This document shows, in pieces, positions 57,560 through 64,000 of a DNA stretch of 64,000 nt; position 1 is the first letter of the stretch, and every line of letters begins with the position of its first letter. The stretch comes from Margaritifera margaritifera (lineage: Eukaryota > Mollusca > Bivalvia > Unionida > Margaritiferidae), in contig JAQPZY010001523.1 in the NCBI GenBank assembly GCA_029931535.1, forward strand, positions 2,636,001 to 2,700,000, written 5' to 3'. The position numbers were made by a program, and so were the translations under genes. The notes under the pieces are model-generated. The model ran no database searches. It had not been told where the DNA came from and saw only the letters and a program-made list of their open reading frames with translations.

Positions 57560-58600
57560 CCCTCAAAGTACTCCACATGCACCTCTACACATTTTCTCAG
57601 GTTTGATTATACAATTATTGAATGCCATTTCGTATTTACTTTTTGGCATTGTGTTCATACACTTGAAAACTGCACTTCCAACTACACAGCAGCTTTCCAA
57701 TTATCTGCCCCTTATTGAATCTTTGATAACGGGATTCATCCAAAAATCACTTGGAGCTAAATCAGAGCTGTATGGAGGATGTGGCAAAGTTTGGATGCTG
57801 TGCTCCTTCAGGAAGGCTGTCATGATGACAGGTTTATGCGCTGGTGCATTGTCATGCAGTAGATGGATACCTCAACTACCAGTGTGCAGACAGGTGGTTC
57901 ACTAATGTTCCACTACCTTTGGCAACACTTTGGAGGCATACAAATATCCAGTGATAGTAGCAGAGCCAGGCATAGGTATCTGGATTATTGGGCCTTTTGC
58001 ATAAAAAATAATGTGCATAAAGCTCTCTTGACAGTCTGACTACATCGAGCGATTTATTGTCTCTGCTCATTTTCTCTAATCCAAATTTTGTTATTTTCTT
58101 TTGAGTCAGGTTCAAAAAGTAAATCCATGTTTCATCACCTATGACAATCTCGTTCAAATGTCTCTGGTCACTTTTTTCATATCTGGTGAGTAGCTGTTGG
58201 GTGATTTCAACCTGAGTCTGTTTTTGATCAGCCATCAACAAATGTGGGACCCATCTTCCACAAAACATTCTGAGCTTCAAATGATTCTGAAGTATATTAA
58301 AAACAGCTGACAAATTAATGCCCATGATAATAAAAATATCTTGCACAATATATCAAACATGATCATCGGTTGCTCCTTCACAACAGCCACTTCCTGCTCA
58401 CCAATCACAGACAACAGTCTTCCAGAACATGGGTCATCTTTCATGGATTCACAACAATCTTTAAACGATGAAACCACCTCAAAATTATTGAATATTACAA
58501 AGAATTACGTCCATAAACTTTATCCTAGTCAGCCTTTATATCAGTTGGAGAGTACTCTAAGAGTACCTGGATTTTACAGTATTCTTTTTCCTCAGTAGCA
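57560..58600 (-). pseudogene. mariner transposase relic (DD34D type)
   Basis: Read on the minus strand: a helix-turn-helix region relic with VSSFKDCCESMKDDPCSGRL, then CGRWVPHLLMADQKQTQVEI. The first catalytic motif is EIVIGDETWIYFLN (58119-58145). The second aspartate is in HDNAPAHK (57835-57856). Then QTLPHPPYSSDLAPSDF-like sequence follows, encoded at about 57750-57810. These are the W-V-P-x-x-L, G-D-E-T-W, H-D-N-A-P-A-H and S-x-D-L-x-P-x-D-x-x motifs of mariner transposases. Several stops and frameshifts lie between the motifs, so no active protein can be made. Confidence 0.88.
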
Positions 58601-58655
58601 GAATTGTTTCCTTCTCCAACATTTTGACATCACTCTGATTTACCTATGTCACATC

Positions 58656-58948
58656 AAATGCATATATCTGCAGTTGTCCAGTGTGCATCACATGCATATA
58701 TCTGCAGGTGTCCAATGTGAATCACATGCATATATCTGCTTGTGTCCAGCATGATGCACATGCATATATCTGCAGGTGTCCAATGCATGATGCACATGCA
58801 TATATCTGCAGGTGTCCAAGATGATGCACATGCATATATATGCAGGTGTCAAAGGTGAAGGTGTCCAATGTGATGCACATGCATATATCTGCAGGTGTCC
58901 AAGGTGATGCATATGTATATATCTGCAGGTGTCCAATGTGATGCATTT
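58656..58948. repeat. ~34-39 bp minisatellite inside the mariner, ~8 copies
   Basis: The unit CATGCATATATCTGCAGGTG followed by 'tccaatgtgatgca' is repeated about eight times, with one partial extra 'gaaggtgtcc'. It sits in what would be the 5' untranslated region of the transposase. Confidence 0.93.
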
Positions 58949-59068
58949 GCAGCAGCAGATCATTTTATAGAACATTAGTTTGTCTATCGATCGGCATTAA
59001 ATTTATTGACAGCTTCAAAGAAACAGAAAAGTTATGACAGAATATTCTGAACTTTTCAAATACCCTTG

Positions 59069-59433
59069 TACATGAGCAAATTGCTTACCGTTCCTCTAGT
59101 TTTACTTTGTTTTATTTTTTAAATCTTGTTGAGATCTGTCTATATTTCCCAAAACGTTTGACGAAAACATCATCTGTCTATGCATGTTTGATATGAGATA
59201 ACTCCTGCACTGTTTAAGATAGAGACATCAAACCATGGGGTATAATTGGAGTTAATCTGTATTTTTGATGGATTGAAACTGGGGGTGATAGTGGAAGGGG
59301 AGGAATAAAATAACTTTAAAAGTTAGGGGACATGCTGCCATGTGGCAGATTTCTGTTTCAACTAGATAATTGACCTGCATTGCAAAGAAAAAGTAGATAA
59401 TTTGTGTTTATTTCATTATGTTTATTTTAACAG
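59069..59433. other. intron sequence before exon I
   Basis: No element recognised. The acceptor tract TATGTTTATTTTAACAG lies at the end. Confidence 0.45.
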
Positions 59434-59536
59434 ATTCAAGAGTTTCCAGAAAAGGTCAACTTTTACATCATGGGCTGTGTGTCCTTTTTCAAAAGTGTGT
59501 GGCCTGAAGTTAAGAGCAATGCAGCACTGTTTGCAG
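59434..59536 (+). CDS. MROH1: MROH1-like exon I (last in window)
   Basis: A 103 nt exon entering in phase 0 and ending with one base (G) of a split codon before the donor GTACTC; acceptor TTATTTTAACAG. It encodes IQEFPEKVNFYIMGCVSFFK, then SVWPEVKSNAALFAG. The C-x-x-(F/Y)-F-K-S-x-W-(P/E)-x-(V/I)-(K/R)-x-(N/A)-A segment followed by L-F-x-G is the start of the last HEAT repeat of MROH1. In family members roughly 40-70 residues follow, so one or two terminal exons with the stop codon and 3' UTR should lie downstream. I could not find an exon in a fitting phase between here and 64000. Confidence 0.92.
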
Positions 59537-60429
59537 GTACTCATATTTGTATAAGGAAGATGCTTTCAGCAAATTAAAAAAATTAATTCTTTTGTTTATT
59601 TGTGAAAAGTATGGCAAAATATGTCAGTTACTTACGATGTACAGAATACATAGAATAGAATTCAGTACTTTTGTTTTAGCGATTTAGCCTTCTTGCCCAT
59701 AATACATAATTTTAAACATGTAGATATGGATTACTTTCATTGCCATGGTGGTCAAGATTGCAGTTTCTTTGTGCAATTAGAGATCAGAATATACCATTTT
59801 ATATTTTGTTCTTCAGGCTTTATATTTCTGGTAGATTCAGCAAAATTCTTTTAGCATTTTATTGTGAAAATAATTCAAAAGAGGGCAATATATGTAAAAG
59901 GATCAAATGGTAATTTCACAAATACTAAATTCATTTCTTTCTATACAAGATCCAGAACAAAATCTGTCATATATGCCATCATATCAAACAATATTCTCAT
60001 AAAAGGTGACATTACCTTATTTATGGAAAATTACAAATACCAATAAAAATATTTTTCTCTCTTTATAATGAATATTATGAATTTATTTTTTATTTTGGGC
60101 ATATTGGACCAGTTACATTTAAAAAAAAAAATACAGCCAACTTTGATAAACTGTGTATATACCAAGTAAATGAAACAAATTGATAAAAATGGAAGGTATA
60201 GGATTCACAAAGACACTGATTTCGATATGAATGTTGAAATATGATCAGTATATTCTTTGAGCCCAAAAAGTTATTTTTTCTACAGTATATACCAATTATT
60301 CTCCAGGCCTTTTCAATTTCAAAGGATTTTTAAGTCAAAAGTTTTTCAGTGGGAACTTGCAAAATGTATAAATAAGATTAGTGCATGATGGTATACATTA
60401 CATGTTATTATCCAGTCTAGATTTTGTGC
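59537..60429. other. gene-free intron sequence
   Basis: AT-rich, no exon or element recognised. Confidence 0.4.
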
Positions 60430-60700
60430 AATACATTTTTTATTTATCCCCGTGGTTTTTAAAAAGTATGAGGGATACTGTGATTGCCTCTGTCTGTTCC
60501 TCTGTCATGCTATCTCCTCCTACAGTTTTAGACAGACATTCACAAAACCTGTGCAATAGTGCCTCCATGATGTAAAGTGGCACAGCACATATTTTGTTTC
60601 TTGCTCCGACCCCCTTTGGGCCCAGGTGAGGGGTCAAAGGTTAAAAGGTGCAATTACTGCCACGGTATTTTTGAATAAAATTTTATATATGAAATTGACC
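60430..60700. repeat. dispersed repeat head (another family)
   Basis: Carries 'gagggatactgtgattgcct' and 'ctgtctgttcctctgtcatg', the kind of head seen before tandem arrays elsewhere in the window. It leads into the degenerate array that follows. Confidence 0.6.
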
Positions 60701-61470
60701 ACCATGGACAGAGTTTTAGGCATGAAGGACAAATTATGATATGCAGCCAACATTGTCCCTGGAGTCTATCCTTACCCCCATGGACTTAACCTGGGTCATA
60801 CTTTAAATACTATTGAGATCCCTACCCAAGAACCATACATCCTCATATTTGATAGACACATATTGGGCATGAAGAGACAAAGTCATATGTTTGGTTTGGT
60901 TTGGTGCTTTACGGCACAGCAACACAAGTAGGTTACTTAGTGTCGAGGCAATTGGAGTAAAGTGCCTTGCCCAAGGACACACCACAGTAGCTGACCCAGG
61001 CTGGTCCGATGGTAGGATTTGAACCCGCACCTTTTCAGTCATGAGTACAGCATGCTAACCACTTAGCCACTGCAGCCCCCCAAAGTCATGTGTACAGGTG
61101 ACATTGGCACCTGGGTCTGTCCTTACATGCTGGGGATTTAACCCCTGGATAATTACTAAGAAGCTACTTAGATCCCCAGGCTATGACCACATATACACTA
61201 ATTATTGAGCATACAAGTGACAAAATGCACATATGCAGCTGACATTAGCCCCTGGATCCGACCTCAATCCCAGGTATTTAACCCCAGGATCATAACTTGA
61301 AAGCTATTGAGAGCACCATCCTATTAGTACATATACATACTTACTGGACAAGAAAAGACAAATTTGGACATGTAGCTGAGTATGGACCTCTTGGTCCATT
61401 TCTACTCCACTAGGGACTTAGCTCCTGGGTCATTACTGGGAAACTATCATGATCCCAACCTTTTATATAT
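60701..61470. repeat. degenerate ~170 bp tandem array, ~4 units, split by a SINE
   Basis: Units share 'catatgcagctgacattg.c', 'cctgg.tctgtcctta', 'atttaaccc..gg.tcata' and 'ctattgagatccc', followed by 'acatat.cac...ttgggca'. The SINE at 60891-61080 interrupts the second unit. Confidence 0.8.
60891..61080 (-). mobile_element. tRNA-derived SINE with ~13 bp target duplication
   Basis: Bracketed by CAAAGTCATATGT (60878-60890) and CAAAGTCATGTGT (61081-61093). On the minus strand: GGGGGCTGCAGTGGCTAAGT, an A-box-like TGGCTAAGTGG, a B box GGTTCAAATCC, body 'ccttgggcaaggcactttac' and tail 'gtgctgtgccgtaaagcacc' followed by AAACCAAACC. The 190 bp are well preserved. Same family as 10411 and 42296. Confidence 0.94.
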
Positions 61471-62152
61471 ATATACCCACACTCACTCAGAGGCACACAT
61501 AAATACTGTGCATGTAAAGACAAAATGTAAGCACCTCTCTCTCCATAACTCGTGAGCAGTGGGGTGCATAAACATCGACTGCAGCATAAATGAGGGCATG
61601 AAATGGTGAGAGAACATTTTTTTGTTTAATAGTTTTAATATTAACTAATGCTAGATTGTAAGAAGTCAAACAAAGTGAATAAATTGATGACAGACTTTTA
61701 ATATAAATCAACTTGATATGAAGTACTCACAAATTTGTGCATCAGTTAAGTGTTAGTTGCCTCCCTGTTAGTGTTAAACCACAAGTATCCATCATCAGCA
61801 AACACAAACAAACAAAAGCTTCATAGCTGTAATTGCACTCATAAACCACCAGACCAAATGCATCAAAATGTTTGCACTAGAAAATTTCTCAAGATAGCAA
61901 TTTTAAATGTCACTACTTCATCGATAGCATATGGAAATGATTGGTACAACTCTGTGTCATTTGTACTAATAAACACATTTGGCATATGGCAGTTTGCACT
62001 GTCCTGGAACATTACAACCAGATTAAAAATAAAAATTAGAAATACAAACCAAAAAAGAAAGAGAAAAATAAGAAATATGTACATTTTATTAGAATTTGCA
62101 AGTTATTTTCGAATGTATCAGTGCAAAGGAGTTGTATTTGGTTTGTAATTTT
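61471..62152. other. gene-free intron sequence
   Basis: A 132-codon open stretch (61750-62148) has no recognisable domain and is lysine/asparagine-rich at its end. I do not treat it as a gene. Confidence 0.4.
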
Positions 62153-62973
62153 CATACCTGCCATAACACAACATGTCGCACGAAAAACATGATTTTTGAC
62201 TCCCAAACCCCCCTCAAAAAACAAGGTTTTCAATAATCTTAGGAAAAAAAAGAAGAAAAAATGTTTTTTTTATCACCACTATACATGTCCGAAGCAAAAC
62301 TAAATTTCAGAACTCCTGGACAGAGTTTGACTTTGTGAAGCACCTCAGCAAGAGGGAGAATTTTATTTTTCGGAGTGTACAACATCTGTTGACATAGCAA
62401 CACCACCCAACATGTTTGCCACTCCCTCACAGCAATGTAGATACAGAAAGATCATTTTCAATGCTGAGAAAAATTCAACAAGATCTTCAGGGAAGTTTGA
62501 ACAACAGTACCATCCAGTCTCAAATGAGTGCCGAGATGAACATGAATGCCATTTGTATTACCTTCACTAAAAAAGAAAAAAAACTGACCACTGAACTATT
62601 TAGAGCTGCAAAAGACTGCATTTATTTAAGTCAATATTCCACTGATCGATGGATTTTAAAGGCAGAAACTTGGTATAGTTTTTTCTTATTTAATGTGTGT
62701 GTGGTTGTGTTTAAATGAGTGTTGGCACATGTGTGTGCATGTGTGGGTAGATGATATTGGACAATGCTAAGTCTACCAACTATTTTTGGTTTGTAAGTAT
62801 ATTAAATGCTTGAAAGAAAACATACATTATTTTCTTTTTTATCAAATTATATGAAAAGATAACTTATTCTCAATTGGACAATGTCACTTTTTTTAGATCA
62901 CGCACATTGACCCCCATCGGGACCTCAAAATACTTTTTTGAGTCTCCAAAACCCCCAAACACTGGCAGGTATG
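62153..62973 (+). mobile_element. non-autonomous hAT element (821 bp)
   Basis: The ends CATACCTGCCATAACAC (left) and CATACCTGCCAGTGTTTG (right, read inward) form 11 bp perfect inverted repeats; C-rich 'actcccaaacccccc' and 'ctccaaaacccccaaac' lie just inside. The interior keeps only the C-terminal part of a hAT-type transposase. An 8 bp target duplication, expected for hAT, cannot be shown exactly (GTAATTTT versus GATTTTAA). Confidence 0.8.
62281..62577 (+). pseudogene. hAT transposase C-terminal region relic
   Basis: Best read from about 62416: PLPHSNVDTERSFSMLRKIQ, then QDLQGSLNNSTIQSQMSAEM and N. The P-x-S-(N/S)-(A/V)-x-x-E-R-x-F-S motif, followed by K-x-x-x-R/Q-x-x-L...L is the C-terminal dimerisation region (hATC) of hAT-like transposases. 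Upstream, 'aaatttcagaactcctgg' to 'gagaattttattttt' codes for a further degraded piece (NSWTEFDFVKHLSKREN-like). The catalytic Asp residues are missing. A second relic of the same family lies at 24640-25250. Confidence 0.78.
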
Positions 62974-63780
62974 GATTTTAACAAGAAATGTGATTTATCT
63001 GCACCTGGATGTTATGTGATGTCGACAGCTTTCATGTTGCTGTAATCAGCTTTAGACAACTAATCAAATAGCTTGTGTCATCCTGTCAAAGGACCATTAA
63101 TATTTCAACAGTTGTCAAAATAAAGCCATAGCCTCTGAGTATGCACTTAATTTGGTTCTCATGGTAGTGCTCGTGGGCATCACCATGACAATTGATTAAT
63201 TTTTTCATGATTGAATAGATGAGGGCATATCACATTTCTGATGATCACATTGAAACCCAGTTAAAAGATAAAATTGAAACACAAATTTCGCTTAACACGA
63301 CTTCTTAACTTGGTATTTGTTTCATACAGTGTTGCCACCAGTAGATATAACCCAACATTTTCATTCATCATTATTTCATTATATACTGTTTTATTTATAG
63401 AAGGAATATTTTTGTTAAAGACAATATTGCAAAATATAAGATTTCATATTAAAATTTTCAAAATTTCATGACGATGATTCCAAATTTCCATGTACCAACT
63501 GACATTTTTTATGATAAAACAAGCTTTCCTTAACCAATTTTGATTGCAGTATTTTAATGTTAGGCAAACAGAAGCCTATTTGTGATCTTGTCTGCAAGAA
63601 AAAAATGGGATCCACACTTGCCTCTGCATTATAAGTGGGTTTGCGAGTTATCTGGACATGATAAAGCAAGGGAGCAGTGTATATACAGTTAATATTAGCC
63701 AAAAAGGTTCATATTTGGGAGTGGAGTGGTCAAAACGCATAAGGGTGTGGATATGTGTTTTACAAATGCAGACTTCTAGT
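62974..63780. other. gene-free intron sequence
   Basis: No exon in a phase that would follow exon 59434-59536 could be found, and no element is recognised. Confidence 0.4.
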
Positions 63781-64000
63781 TAGAGCCCCACTTTATAAAG
63801 TTGGCCAAACCCCTTAGTAATCATGTCCATTTGTCTATTTTTGCATCTGTCTGTCATCAATTTGGTTTCTACAAGATGACTTTACTAATTATTGTTGAAT
63901 TTTAATCAGATTTGGTGTGCAGCTTTATATTAATGAGACCATTAAATGAATTTAGTTTCCAGTGTTCCACATTACATGAGAAGAGTTATGGCCCTGATTG
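63781..64000. repeat. start of another copy of the 1230-2170 array family
   Basis: Begins with 'tagagccccactttataaag' and 'aatcatgtccatttgtctat', then runs into a core unit with 'gcagctttatattaatgaga' and 'tttccagtgttccacatt'. It continues beyond the window edge. Confidence 0.78.

Larger units (their letters stand above)
57481..59068 (-). mobile_element. dead mariner transposon (1.59 kb)
   Basis: The left end CAAGGGGTATTTAAAAAGTT and the right end (read inward) CAAGGGTATTTGAAAAGTTC are inverted repeats of about 30 bp, flanked by TA on both sides (57479-57480, 59069-59070). The transposase relic is on the minus strand (57560-58600). The element is longer than the usual ~1.3 kb because a ~290 bp minisatellite (58656-58948) lies between the 5' end and the gene. 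Confidence 0.92.

Noticed and set aside
61750..62148. 132-codon frame as a possible terminal MROH1 exon or separate gene
   Set aside because: No similarity to HEAT repeats, no acceptor giving the needed phase, and a lysine/asparagine-rich end due to AT-rich DNA.

Overview
This is an intron-dominated, AT-rich piece of an animal nuclear genome, most likely from a mollusc and probably a bivalve. That guess rests on the intron-exon structure and on the abundance of tandem-array dispersed repeats, palindromic MITEs, tRNA-derived SINEs, and DIRS, RTE-like and mariner relics. No species can be named from the sequence alone. There is no bacterial gene organisation, operon or CRISPR array.

One host gene can be supported. 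Nine plus-strand exons (3000-3137, 6351-6427, 14058-14195, 17692-17812, 25683-25829, 45415-45603, 51443-51598, 56730-56864, 59434-59536) join in a consistent reading frame. They encode about 401 residues of a HEAT-repeat protein that matches the C-terminal part of MROH1 (maestro heat-like repeat family member 1). The 5' exons lie upstream of the window. The last few dozen codons should lie downstream of 59536 and were not found here. One intron (14196-17691) needs a GC donor to keep the frame, and exon 6351-6427 has a TAG/CAG tandem acceptor. About 1.2 kb of the 64 kb is host coding sequence; the rest is intron.

The introns are built from repeats. (1) Satellites and minisatellites, several with higher-order structure: 86/95 bp at 4.8-6.3 kb, 29 bp at 16.5-17.5 kb, 63 bp at 24.8-25.1 kb, 38-42 bp at 34.8-36.3 kb, 33 bp at 37.9-38.3 kb, a 119 bp dimer at 41.1-41.6 kb, and 51 bp at 55.0-55.4 kb. 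(2) Several unrelated dispersed families with one layout: a unique head, a core of diverged ~145-180 bp tandem units, and a unique tail. In one family the tail ends in a conserved small hairpin (about 34.37, 45.18 and 50.48 kb). (3) DNA transposons: a ~1.57 kb pogo/Tigger-like element with TA flanks and six ~200 bp palindromic MITEs sharing its outer ends, a 1.59 kb dead mariner, a hAT remnant with clear ends plus a second hAT relic, a PIF/Harbinger-like TTA-flanked element, and several smaller TIR or foldback elements. (4) tRNA-derived SINEs, three with 13 bp or near-13 bp target duplications. (5) A dead RTE-like LINE (minus strand, 20027-23500) inserted into the reverse-transcriptase region of a DIRS-like element (about 18.79-24.40 kb). 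The LINE's 5' end looks like a tRNA gene.

The features most worth a second look are the LINE with a tRNA-like head, the minisatellite built partly from hAT transposase sequence, the repeated head/array/tail elements with a terminal hairpin, the repeated amplification of the same ~40 bp segment inside one larger repeat, and the transposon end that supplies the probable branch-point region for the exon at 51443.
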